A stretch of DNA of 64,000 nt. Origin: Chloroflexota bacterium. GTDB taxonomy: Bacteria; Chloroflexota; Dehalococcoidia; Tepidiformales; Tepidiformaceae. Every line of letters begins with the position of its first letter. Within the stretch, counting starts at the first letter, position 1. Where the stretch lies: assembly GCA_016191435.1 (NCBI GenBank), contig JACPOQ010000046.1:234946-298945 (forward strand), read 5' to 3'. The position numbers and the translations under genes were made by a program. This document shows positions 55,682 through 63,388 of this stretch, in pieces. The notes beneath the pieces were generated by a model. That model was given only the letters and a program-made list of their open reading frames with translations. It was not told where the DNA came from and did no database searches.

Positions 55682-57037
55682 ATGACCGTGCGCCGCGCCG
55701 GAATCCCCGTCCCGCTCATAGTCCGAGTTCCGGTCGCGGCCCCCCGGCCCGCGCCCGCCCCGGACCAGAGGCCGTGGCTTTTCGCCGCCTCAATGGCGGC
55801 TGCCGCCCTTGTCGCGACGGTCGCCGGCGTCGTCCTGGGCATGCTCGCCGCGCTGGAGGCAAGTTTCGCGGGCGAACGCTGGACCCAGGCCGTGCAGGCG
55901 CACGGCAGGCTCCAGCTCTTCGGCTTCGCGGCGCCTTTCGTTGTGGCGCTTGCCCTGGAGTTCCTTCCCCGCCTGAACCAGCAGCCGGCATACTCCGCGC
56001 GCGTACGCGCCGGTGTACCCCTGCTTCTCGCGCTCAGCGCGATCCTGGTCGCGGTGAGCCAGCTATGGCCGGGTGTCTCGGGCTTCCTGCTGGTCCCGGC
56101 AGGCGCAATCTTCGCCGCGGGCGCGGTCATCTTCGCCGCCCTCACGTGGGCTCGGACGCGCCACACGCGGCTGCGGTTGGACCCGCAGCCGCTCTTCCTG
56201 CCAACCGCGGCGGTCTGGCTCGCCGTGGCCGCCGGCCTCTCCCTCTGGGGGTTGACCGAAGCCGGCGAAAGCGTCGTCCCGCTGGTGTATTCCACCGCGG
56301 CCGTCGAGACCTTTCTCAGGGGATTCGTGATGCTCTCGATCGCCGGCGTGGCGCTCCGCGCCTTCCCCGGCCATCTCGGCCTGCGCCCTGTCGCTCCTCA
56401 GCGGCAGGTTCTGCTCTTCGCGGCGTTGAACGCCTCGCTTGTGCTCTGGCTGTTGTCGCTGGGCCCTGGCGCCTTGCCCGGGCTCCGGGCTGGTGTTCGC
56501 CTCGCCGACGCGGCCTACGCAGGCACGCTCCTCGCTTTCACCGCCAGCCTCGGGGTGCTCAATCCGCTGCGCGAACTTCGCGCACCGGGGCCGCGCTACC
56601 GGGTGCTGGTGCCGGCCGCCTGGCTCGGCGTGGTCTTGTACGCAGTCCTGCTGCTCGGTGTGGCGCTTCCCGCCGGCCCCGACCTGAGCCTCTACCAGGA
56701 AGGTGCGATCCGGCACGTCTTCATGCTCGGCTTCATGGTCCCGCTGATGGTGGCGATGGCGCATATCGTGCTCGCCAGGTTCGGGGTCGGGTTCGTCCCG
56801 TGGCAGAACGCGCTTACCGGCGCGTTCGTCTTGCTTACCGCCGCCTGGCCGCTCCGCGTGGCCCCCACGCTCTTCACGGCAAGCCCGTCCGATGCGGGCC
56901 GGTGGATGATGGCCACCGCCGGCGTTCTGGTGATGAGCGGGCTCGCGCTCGTTGCCGCCGTTTGCGCGCGTACGGCCTGGCTCTCGGCGCGACAGCTCCG
57001 CGCAGCGCCGGTTTGCGCCTGCGGCGAATGTTCCTGA
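55682..57037 (+). CDS. NnrS-like membrane protein
   Basis: 451 residues with about 12 hydrophobic helices. The HGRLQLFGFAAPFVVALALE motif (AHG...Q..GF) and RGFVMLSIAGVALRAFPGHL match the NnrS family, heme/copper-containing membrane proteins tied to nitric-oxide stress and denitrification, and FMVPLMVAMAHIVLARFG is a further conserved helix. It ends with a Cys-rich tail (VCACGECS). Start ATG 55682 has no ribosome site; a class II-placed Crp/Fnr-type site upstream suggests a leaderless transcript. Only about 40 bp separates the site centre from the start codon. Confidence 0.8.
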   Translation: MTVRRAGIPVPLIVRVPVAAPRPAPAPDQRPWLFAASMAAAALVATVAGVVLGMLAALEASFAGERWTQAVQAHGRLQLFGFAAPFVVALALEFLPRLNQQPAYSARVRAGVPLLLALSAILVAVSQLWPGVSGFLLVPAGAIFAAGAVIFAALTWARTRHTRLRLDPQPLFLPTAAVWLAVAAGLSLWGLTEAGESVVPLVYSTAAVETFLRGFVMLSIAGVALRAFPGHLGLRPVAPQRQVLLFAALNASLVLWLLSLGPGALPGLRAGVRLADAAYAGTLLAFTASLGVLNPLRELRAPGPRYRVLVPAAWLGVVLYAVLLLGVALPAGPDLSLYQEGAIRHVFMLGFMVPLMVAMAHIVLARFGVGFVPWQNALTGAFVLLTAAWPLRVAPTLFTASPSDAGRWMMATAGVLVMSGLALVAAVCARTAWLSARQLRAAPVCACGECS

Positions 57038-57365
57038 CCCGTTGCCAGGTCCTCAATCACACGCATATGTGCCTTCGATGAGCCGCAGCAAGGCATGTTC
57101 GCGGGCACGCAGGCGGTGCTGCGCCAGCTGCGGCGCGCCGCCTCGGCATGGTGAGCTGGTCCGCTTCAGACGCCCATGCGCCGCTCACAACGCGCGATGT
57201 AACTTTTGTCATATGCGGCCCCGCAGCAAACCGTCAGCATCGCGGTGAGGCGCCGGCGCCCACATCGAAACCCGCTATCGCCGGCGGCGAGCGCGGCCGT
57301 CATGCCGGGTCCGCACCCGGCCCGTTTCACGCTCCCGCTGGGCAGTTCTGCGGTTGGAGAAAGCA
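57038..57365. other. Spacer with Crp/Fnr-type site E
   Basis: 328 bases between the NnrS-like and second ThDP-enzyme genes. Holds the TAAC-TTTT-GTCA site at 57200-57211 and no gene that I can support. Confidence 0.5.
57200..57211 (+). promoter_or_regulatory. Crp/Fnr-type site E
   Basis: TAAC-TTTT-GTCA, one mismatch from the TGAC-N4-GTCA consensus, followed by TATG as in site D. It lies about 160 bp before the second ThDP-enzyme gene. Confidence 0.5.
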
Positions 57366-59102
57366 ATGACCATGGTGGAACCCGGGGACGTGCTGGTGCA
57401 GGCGTTGGTACGGCAGGGCGTGCGAGAGGTATTCGCCCTTTCGGGTGGCCACCTCGACCCGATCTTCCAGGCCTGCGCCGCCCGGGGCGTACGCATCATC
57501 GATACCCGCCACGAGGCTGCGGCCGTCCATATGGCCGATGGCTACGCCCGGACCACCGGCCGGCCCGGAGTTGCCCTGGTGACCGCCGGCCCCGGCGTAA
57601 CCAATGCCATCACCGGCGTTGCGAACGCCTTCATGGATGCGGTGCCGTTGATCTGCATCGGCGGCCGGAGCCCGCTGCGCGACGACGACCGCATGCCCCT
57701 CCAGGGCATGGACCAGGTCGCGCTGATGGCGCCGATTACGAAGTTCGCGCGCACCGTCCTTCAGCCCGAACGGATCGGCGAGTACCTGGTGATGGCGTGG
57801 CGCCACGCCACGTCGGGCCGGCCGGGCCCCGTATTCCTCGATATCCCGATCGACGTGTTGTTCACCCCGGTCCACGAGGAGAACATCCCTGCACTGAACG
57901 CGCACGAGCCCGAGCGGCGTTTCGTCCCTCCACCCTCAGCGATTGACGCCGCGTTGGACCTCCTGGTAGCGGCCGAGCGCCCCGTCATTTTCGCCGGTGG
58001 CGGCGCCATGTTCTCCGGCGCTCAGGAAGAGTTGCGCCAGTTCGCGACACTGGCGCAGATCCCGGTCATGGCGAACTCCAAGGCGCGTGGCATCGTGCCC
58101 GAGTCGACCGCGCTCGGCTACGGCAATTTCGCCCTGGCCTCGTCGCCCCTGGCGCAGCGAGCAGCCGGGGGCCCCGCCGATGTCGTGCTGCTCGTGGGCG
58201 CCCGCGTCGGGATGTTCACTGGTACGGGAGCGCATTCATTGATCCCGCCGGGAGCGAAGGTCATCCAAATCGACATCGAACCTGAGGAGATCGGGCGAGC
58301 GCGGGATGTGGACGTCCCCCTGGTGGGAGATGTCCGGGACACCGTTCGGCTTCTCAGGGATCGCGCTCTCGGACGCCAGTTCCGCGACCACTCACCATGG
58401 CTGCAAGGCCTTGCGTCGTCGAAAGAAGCGATGCGTCATATGCATGACGAGCCGGCGGGACGAGAACACCCCATCCACCAGTCCAGGCTGGCTCGCGAGG
58501 TGGCCGACGCGATCGCCGGCGACGGCATCATCGTGGCCGATGGCGGCGAGACATCCATCTGGATGACCGAGCAGGCTGTGGTGCTCAACGCAGGGGACTG
58601 GCTCAGTCACGGGTACCTCGGCTGCCTCGGCGTAGGCATCCCATTCGCGATCGCCGCGAAGGTCGCCCACCCGGACAAGCGCGTGGTCGCGGTCGTTGGC
58701 GACGGCTCGGCCGGCCTGAACATCGCCGAGTTCGACACCGCCGTCCGCCACAACATCCCCATCGTTGTCGTGGTCAATAACGACCAGGGGTGGGGCATGA
58801 TTCGGCACGGCCAGCGCGCCCGTTACGGCGCCGCTCGGGTGGTAGCCGCCGAACTCGGCCTGACCCGCTATGACCAGGTAGCCGCCGGGTTTGGCGCTCA
58901 CTCCGAGTTCGTGACCGAGGCCTCGGAGATTGGACCGGCGCTGCGCAGAGCGTTCGCCAGCGGCGCCACGGCCTGCGTTAACGTCGTCACGGACCCCAAT
59001 CAGCCCCATGCCACATCGATCGCGATGGCAACGGCCAGGCTCGAAGAACACGAGGTCGAACTGCCCTATTACGGCAGAAAGAAGCTCGTGCCCTCGGCCT
59101 AG
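57366..59102 (+). CDS. Thiamine-diphosphate-dependent enzyme (ALS/lyase family)
   Basis: 578 residues. N-terminal ThDP domain VFALSGGHLDPIFQACAARG with the DTRHEAAAVHMADGYA catalytic Glu, a middle domain with VIQIDIEPEEIGRARDVDVP, and the C-terminal motif VVGDGSAGLNIAEFDTAVRH with VVVNNDQGWGMI. Closest in layout to acetolactate synthase, 2-hydroxyacyl-CoA lyase or oxalyl-CoA decarboxylase; the active-site loop does not settle which. The ATG at 57366 follows GGAGA. Probably controlled by the same Crp/Fnr system. Confidence 0.88.
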   Translation: MTMVEPGDVLVQALVRQGVREVFALSGGHLDPIFQACAARGVRIIDTRHEAAAVHMADGYARTTGRPGVALVTAGPGVTNAITGVANAFMDAVPLICIGGRSPLRDDDRMPLQGMDQVALMAPITKFARTVLQPERIGEYLVMAWRHATSGRPGPVFLDIPIDVLFTPVHEENIPALNAHEPERRFVPPPSAIDAALDLLVAAERPVIFAGGGAMFSGAQEELRQFATLAQIPVMANSKARGIVPESTALGYGNFALASSPLAQRAAGGPADVVLLVGARVGMFTGTGAHSLIPPGAKVIQIDIEPEEIGRARDVDVPLVGDVRDTVRLLRDRALGRQFRDHSPWLQGLASSKEAMRHMHDEPAGREHPIHQSRLAREVADAIAGDGIIVADGGETSIWMTEQAVVLNAGDWLSHGYLGCLGVGIPFAIAAKVAHPDKRVVAVVGDGSAGLNIAEFDTAVRHNIPIVVVVNNDQGWGMIRHGQRARYGAARVVAAELGLTRYDQVAAGFGAHSEFVTEASEIGPALRRAFASGATACVNVVTDPNQPHATSIAMATARLEEHEVELPYYGRKKLVPSA

Positions 59103-59369
59103 CGGCATCGATGTTCGAAGCCGTGCCGGCCACACCATCGAAGAGGCACACGTTCCCGAGCACGATCGTCCGTGCCCCCCTTGAAGCCCGCGAACGGCCC
59201 TACGGCCAGAGCCGCCCCCGTTTGAAGTGCTTCGAGGGCAAATCGGGGGCAGTTCCGGGTGAAGGCGGAACTGGCCGGCCTCAATAGCCGTGTTATCTTC
59301 CGCAGTACGGGAACCCGTTGAGATTCGCCGTTGCGAGCGAACCGCACAGCCGCCGAGATCGCTTATGCT

Positions 59370-60887
59370 TCACTCTTCCTCGTAGTAGTCCAGCCCCAGG
59401 TGGGTGATCTGCTCTTCGCCCATCAGGTACCGGAGCGTGTTCTTCAGTTTCGTCTGCTGGATGAACAGATCGTGCTCCGGGTAGAGGTTCGGCGCGTGTT
59501 GCGGGCTCTTGAAGTAGAAGCTCAGCCACTCCTGGATGCCCTTCAGGCCCGCACGCTGGGCAAGGTCCAGGAAAAGCGCAAGGTCGAGCACGAGCGGCGC
59601 CGCCAGGATGGAGTCGCGGCAGAGGAAGTCGATCTTGATCTGCATCGGGTAGCCCAGCCACCCGAAGATGTCGATGTTGTCCCAGCCCTCCTTGTTGTCG
59701 CCGCGGGGCGGGTAGTAGTTGATGCGCACCTTGTGGTAGATCTCGCCGTAGAGTTCGGGGTAGACGTCCGGTTGGAGGATGTACTCCAGCACGCCGAGCT
59801 TCGATTCTTCTTTCGTCTTGAAGCTCTCCGGGTCATCCAGCACTTCACCGTCGCGGTTGCCGAGGATGTTCGTGCTGTACCAGCCCGCAACGCCGAGCAT
59901 GCGCGCCTTCAACATGGGCGAGATGACCGTCTTCAGGAGCGTCTGACCCGTCTTGAAGTCCTTCCCGCAGATCGGCACGGCGTTGTCGTTCGCCAGCTTC
60001 AATAGTGCCGAAGTGTCCGCCGTCAGGTTGGGAGCGCCGTTTGCGAACGGAACATGCTCCATGAGCGCCGCGTAGGCATAGAGCATCGATGGCGCGATGG
60101 AAATGTCGTTCGATTCCATCGCCGCTTCGAGTGATTCGAGGTTCTGGTGGGGCCCCTGCTCCTCCATGAAGATCTCGGTGGAAGCCGCCCAGATCATGAC
60201 GAGGCGGTCGCAGCCGTTCTTCGCCTTGAAGTCGCGAATGTCCTGCCGGATCTGTTCCGCGAGCTCGAGCTTGTTCTTCGCGCTCTTCACGTTCGTCCCG
60301 GTGAGCCGCTTCACGTAGTACTGGTCGAACACCGCCGGCATCGGGACGATGCTTTTGAGGAAGCCCGCGATCGGCTCAACGTGCTCATGCTTATCGAGCA
60401 CGCCGCACTTGAGGGCCGCTTCGTACGCATTGTCCGGGATGGGATCCCAGGCGCCGAAGACCAGGTCATTGAGGTCGGCAAGCGGGACGAAGTCCTTGAT
60501 CAGCGGAGCGCGGTTTTCGGTCCGCTTGCCCAGCCGGATCGTGCCCATCTGCGTGACCGAACCGATCGGGCGGGCGGTACCTCGGCGGGCATGCTCCACG
60601 CCAGAGATGAAGGTCGAGGCGACGGCGCCCAGTCCGACCATGAGGACACCGAGCTTGCCGCTCGCCGGCCGAATCTCTTTTCGTGGGGTTGGCACAAAGT
60701 CCTTAGCTTCCAAGACGATACCTCGTGACCTTGCGAGCGAAATGAGGGCACCCTGCCACTGTGAGGGGATGCGCCCCGTTCTCGCCCAGTGTTCGACAGT
60801 GCTCTGGCGGCGGCCGAGCAACGCGGCCAGCCTCGACTGACCGCCAAAACGGCGAATGATCCGTTCGGCGGGGTTCGGCGGCTCCAT
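59370..60887 (-). CDS. HTH-fused inositol-3-phosphate synthase
   Basis: 505 residues. Residues 1-70 are a helix-turn-helix of the carph-isopro type: IIRRFGGQSRLAALLGRRQS, TVEHWARTGRIPSQW, then ARSRGIVLEAKDF. From about 78 the myo-inositol-1-phosphate synthase domain begins with the NAD site GLGAVAST (85-92), then the conserved NGAPNLTADT, CGKDFKTGQTLLKTVISPML, GWYSTNILGNRDGEVLDDPE and YPMQIKIDFLCRDSILAAPL. It makes inositol-3-phosphate from glucose-6-phosphate, the first step to inositol lipids or osmolytes. A perfect palindrome TAACGA-N5-TCGTTA sits just before the gene. ATG 60887 (or GTG 60890). Confidence 0.93.
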   Translation of the reverse strand: MEPPNPAERIIRRFGGQSRLAALLGRRQSTVEHWARTGRIPSQWQGALISLARSRGIVLEAKDFVPTPRKEIRPASGKLGVLMVGLGAVASTFISGVEHARRGTARPIGSVTQMGTIRLGKRTENRAPLIKDFVPLADLNDLVFGAWDPIPDNAYEAALKCGVLDKHEHVEPIAGFLKSIVPMPAVFDQYYVKRLTGTNVKSAKNKLELAEQIRQDIRDFKAKNGCDRLVMIWAASTEIFMEEQGPHQNLESLEAAMESNDISIAPSMLYAYAALMEHVPFANGAPNLTADTSALLKLANDNAVPICGKDFKTGQTLLKTVISPMLKARMLGVAGWYSTNILGNRDGEVLDDPESFKTKEESKLGVLEYILQPDVYPELYGEIYHKVRINYYPPRGDNKEGWDNIDIFGWLGYPMQIKIDFLCRDSILAAPLVLDLALFLDLAQRAGLKGIQEWLSFYFKSPQHAPNLYPEHDLFIQQTKLKNTLRYLMGEEQITHLGLDYYEEE

Positions 60888-60897
60888 CACCGCATCC

Positions 60898-60914
60898 TAA
60901 CGATTTTTTCGTTA
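60898..60914 (-). promoter_or_regulatory. Palindrome before the HTH-inositol synthase gene
   Basis: TAACGA-N5-TCGTTA, a perfect 6+6 inverted repeat with an A-tract spacer, 10 nt before the start codon. A good candidate operator for the protein's own HTH, or a ribosome-site-proximal control element. Confidence 0.65.
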
Positions 60915-60940
60915 TCCGCCAACGCCCCACGCCGGGACAT

Positions 60941-61018
60941 TTACGCACGTAGCGTCCGGATGTGGGCCTGGACGGACTCCGGCTGTGCCTCCTCGAGGCT
61001 GTGAGGTTCGGCGTTCAT
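60941..61018 (-). CDS. Possible small ORF / frameshifted tail
   Basis: MNAEPHSLEEAQPESVQAHI then RTLRA. The same frame stays open upstream (ASLSEAELAVVIEHRTYPSK VGHS) with natural-looking composition but no ATG until here. It may be the second half of the small gene at 61096-61215 after a frameshift, together about 90 residues. Confidence 0.3.
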   Translation of the reverse strand: MNAEPHSLEEAQPESVQAHIRTLRA

Positions 61019-61095
61019 AGAATGGCCAACCTTCGATGGGTACGTCCGATGCTCGATCACAACGGCCAACTCCGCCTCGCTCAGGGAGGCCCCCG

Positions 61096-61215
61096 CTAGC
61101 CAACAGCCGGCTGCCTCGCCGGCGGCGCGAATTCAATCAGGAGCGGCGCCCTCTGGACTTGTGGGTGCTGCAGCGATTCCGTCTTCGGGTCGACGTACCA
61201 ACGCTCCGAAGGCAT
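61096..61215 (-). CDS. Small protein, 39 aa
   Basis: MPSERWYVDPKTESLQHPQV then QRAPLLIEFAPPARQPAVG. A strong AAAGGAG ribosome site lies 8 nt before the ATG. No family recognised. It stops early; an overlapping frame continues with plausible sequence to 60941, so a frameshift (real or by sequencing error) may have split one gene of about 90 codons. Confidence 0.45.
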   Translation of the reverse strand: MPSERWYVDPKTESLQHPQVQRAPLLIEFAPPARQPAVG

Positions 61216-61234
61216 AGGGTCGACTCCTTTCGGG

Positions 61235-61258
61235 GATAAAGTGATTTCTCACCTTATC
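61235..61258. repeat. Near-perfect inverted repeat
   Basis: GATAAAGTGA-TTTC-TCACCTTATC, 9 of 10 pairs match. On the minus strand the loop is a GAAA tetraloop. It lies 14 nt after the PurC stop and just ahead of the ribosome site of the 39-codon gene: either the PurC terminator or an operator/leader hairpin. Confidence 0.6.
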
Positions 61259-61271
61259 ATTTATAGGTGGC

Positions 61272-62375
61272 TCACGAAGGTAGCTCCTCGCCGGTAAGAG
61301 TCTTGTACACCGCCATGTAGCGTTCAGTTGTCGCGGCGACGACGGCAGGCGGGATAACGGGGGGCGGATCGCCGTCCTTCCAGTTGGCCGCCATCCAGTC
61401 ACGCACAGGTTGCTTGTCGAAGCTTGGCTGGGCGCCGCCTGCGCGGTAGCCAGCAACCGGCCAGAACCGGCTGCTATCTGGGGTCAGAGCCTCGTCGATG
61501 AGGATGACCTCGTCATTCCAGATGCCAAATTCAAGCTTTGTATCAGCGATGATGATGCCGGGTTCGAGAGCGACCGCATGCGCATAGATGGCGAGCGTGC
61601 GCGTTTTCACGATGTTCGCCGCGTCGTCGCCGATGATGCTCGCCAGTTCTTCATAGGAGATGTTCTGGTCGTGTCCGACTGCAGCCTTCGTCGAAGGGGT
61701 GAAGATGGGCTCGGGTAGCCGCTCGGATTCCTGGAGGCCCGCAGGCAATGGGACCCCGCAGATCGCCCCTGTGCGCTGGTAGTCCTTCCACCCGGAACCG
61801 GAGATGTAACCACGTGCAATGCACTCGGCGTCGAGACGCTGAGCCTTGCGCACCAGCATGGTGCGACCGAAGTATCTCGAATCCAGCTCGAACGGCACCA
61901 GTGACGCGTTTTCTTCGGTGATCAGCGCGATGAAGTGGTTCGGAACCACTTCCTTGATGCGATCGAACCACCAGGCAGAGAGTCGCGTGAGCACCTCGCC
62001 TTTGCGTGGGATGCCGGTCGGGAGGATGACGTCAAAAGCCGAGATCCGGTCGGTGGCCACGATCAGGAGGTTTTCCCCCAGGTCGAAGGTGTCACGAACC
62101 TTGCCGCGCGCAAACCGATTGGGAAGGTCGGTCTCGAGAAGGATTTCAGACATCGTTTCCGTCCTTGAGGTGTGTTGAGCTGCTTCCTCGCGCGAGGTCA
62201 CGCCGAGGCGCGAGATCACTTCGCTGACGTGCCACTTCGCCCCCGCCAGGCTGATGCCAAGCGCCTTGGCGATCTCCGGATTTGTTCGCCCGGCAGCCAC
62301 CAGGCGCAACACCTGCTGCTGCCGCGGCGTCAGCCTGCTGGACGCGTTGTCTTGGGGCTGTCCAGTCGCTCCCAT
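61272..62375 (-). CDS. purC: LuxR-type HTH fused to SAICAR synthase
   Basis: 367 residues. Residues 15-65 form a GerE/LuxR helix-turn-helix (LTPRQQQVLRLVAAGRTNPE, IAKALGISLAGAKWHVSEVI). Residues 75-367 are a complete SAICAR synthase: FARGKVRDTFDLGENLLIVA, TDRISAFDVILPTGIPRKGE, ECIARGYISGSGWKDYQRTG, then IIADTKLEFGIWNDEVILID. It ligates aspartate to CAIR in purine synthesis. An internal ATG at 62153 with an AAGGA ribosome site could give PurC alone, so either a fusion or two products. CATTACGTAATG lies 56 bp upstream. No other pur gene is adjacent. Confidence 0.88.
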   Translation of the reverse strand: MGATGQPQDNASSRLTPRQQQVLRLVAAGRTNPEIAKALGISLAGAKWHVSEVISRLGVTSREEAAQHTSRTETMSEILLETDLPNRFARGKVRDTFDLGENLLIVATDRISAFDVILPTGIPRKGEVLTRLSAWWFDRIKEVVPNHFIALITEENASLVPFELDSRYFGRTMLVRKAQRLDAECIARGYISGSGWKDYQRTGAICGVPLPAGLQESERLPEPIFTPSTKAAVGHDQNISYEELASIIGDDAANIVKTRTLAIYAHAVALEPGIIIADTKLEFGIWNDEVILIDEALTPDSSRFWPVAGYRAGGAQPSFDKQPVRDWMAANWKDGDPPPVIPPAVVAATTERYMAVYKTLTGEELPS

Positions 62376-62768
62376 GCCGAAAATGTAGCCGCTTTCAAGT
62401 GGGCCGTCCCTTAGGCTATCGTAGCAATTGCATTACGTAATGTGCGCCCCCAGCGCGCGTTCGCCCTTGCCACCCGGATGATGAGGTCTCGGACTTCGGG
62501 AGCGATCCGCGGCCGGCTCTTCCATGCCCAATACCGTATCCAGGCATCGCGATGTCATCGAATGACTGTCTGTGGTTAAACGATGACGAGGACCGGGGTC
62601 GCCGTCGTCGCCGCGCCTGCGGTACGAGGCCAGCCGTCGGCCCGGTATCGGCGTCTGTAAAGTGCATCAGCCCATGTTCTTCGGCGATGCGTCCGACCGG
62701 GCCTCCGTCGGGCGGCGCATCCGGCCCTTCCGGAGCGGCGCCAGCGTCGGGCTGAGTGAGTAGCCGTT
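62376..62768. other. Spacer upstream of HTH-PurC
   Basis: About 390 bases with the CATTACGTAATG palindrome at 62431-62442 and a possible minus-strand -10 (TACGAT, 62418-62423). No gene that I can support. Confidence 0.45.
62431..62442 (-). promoter_or_regulatory. CATTACGTAATG palindrome before HTH-PurC
   Basis: Perfect 12-bp palindrome, 56 bp upstream of the HTH-PurC start, next to a TACGAT -10-like hexamer. It would overlap the -35 region, so binding there could repress or replace -35 contacts. Confidence 0.55.
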
Positions 62769-62920
62769 TTGCAGCGAGACGAGCATCCGTGCCCGGCATG
62801 CGGCGCCACCGGTGTTAGGTTCGAGGTCGGGCACATCGTGCCGTTGGCGGCAGGCGGGTCGAACTCGCTCGCTAATTTGCGGACGTGTGCATCCCGTGCG
62901 ACCGGAACCGACGTCGATGA
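62769..62920 (+). pseudogene. HNH endonuclease remnant with frameshift
   Basis: One frame reads CPACGATGVRFEVGHIVPLA then AGGSNSLANLR, the first half of an HNH motif (CxxC, GHIVP, N). The expected second CxxC appears only in another frame as DVCIPCDRNRRR before a TGA at 62918-62920. A one-base slip near 62880-62886 would join them. Too short for a whole protein, so a remnant or a sequencing error. Confidence 0.6.
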
Positions 62921-62977
62921 TTGGCATCGCGCCCATTTATCCTTGGACGACGGCTTCTCGCTGATTCCGCCGAGTAG

Positions 62978-63388
62978 GTGACGGACGTGCCCAGTAATGC
63001 ACGGCTAAAGGAACTGTTCGCCCTCGCTGACGCGAGCCAGCGAACTCACCGTGCGAGTCCTGATGCCGGATTCATGCAGCGTGCAATCCCCGATGACCTT
63101 TCATCCATCGTGCCGGAGTCGATCGTGGCGCTGGTCTTGACCGACGATGAGTTGAGGCAGTACAACACTGTGCTCCAGTGTCTTTGCCAGGAGCCCGAAC
63201 TGGAGCATCTCGGCAGGCGTGAACTCGATGGCGAGCTTTGGGCACTCACCTGTCGCCTGTACTTCGACCAATCGCTCAGGTCGACCTCCCGCCGCAACGC
63301 GTTGATCCGAGAGTTCTTTGAAGGTTTGTGCCGCGCCTGGGAGCCCTTTGAGTTCTTAGGGCTTGTCAGCAAATTAACGATACGTTAG
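62978..63388 (+). CDS. Hypothetical protein, probably cut by an IS
   Basis: 136 residues, GTG start. LKELFALADASQRTHRASPD, VPESIVALVLTDDELRQYNT, then FFEGLCRAWEPFEF. No family recognised. The last residues (GLVSKLTIR) are encoded by sequence that looks like the end of the adjoining insertion sequence (CAGCAAATTAACGATACGTT), so the native C-terminus is probably lost. Confidence 0.5.
   Translation: MTDVPSNARLKELFALADASQRTHRASPDAGFMQRAIPDDLSSIVPESIVALVLTDDELRQYNTVLQCLCQEPELEHLGRRELDGELWALTCRLYFDQSLRSTSRRNALIREFFEGLCRAWEPFEFLGLVSKLTIR

Larger units (their letters stand above)
60888..61271. other. Spacer with palindromes and small ORFs
   Basis: 384 bases between the inositol synthase and PurC genes. 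Holds the TAACGA palindrome (60898-60914), a 24-nt imperfect inverted repeat (61235-61258), a 39-codon frame with a strong ribosome site, and a second frame downstream that looks like its continuation in another reading frame. Confidence 0.5.
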
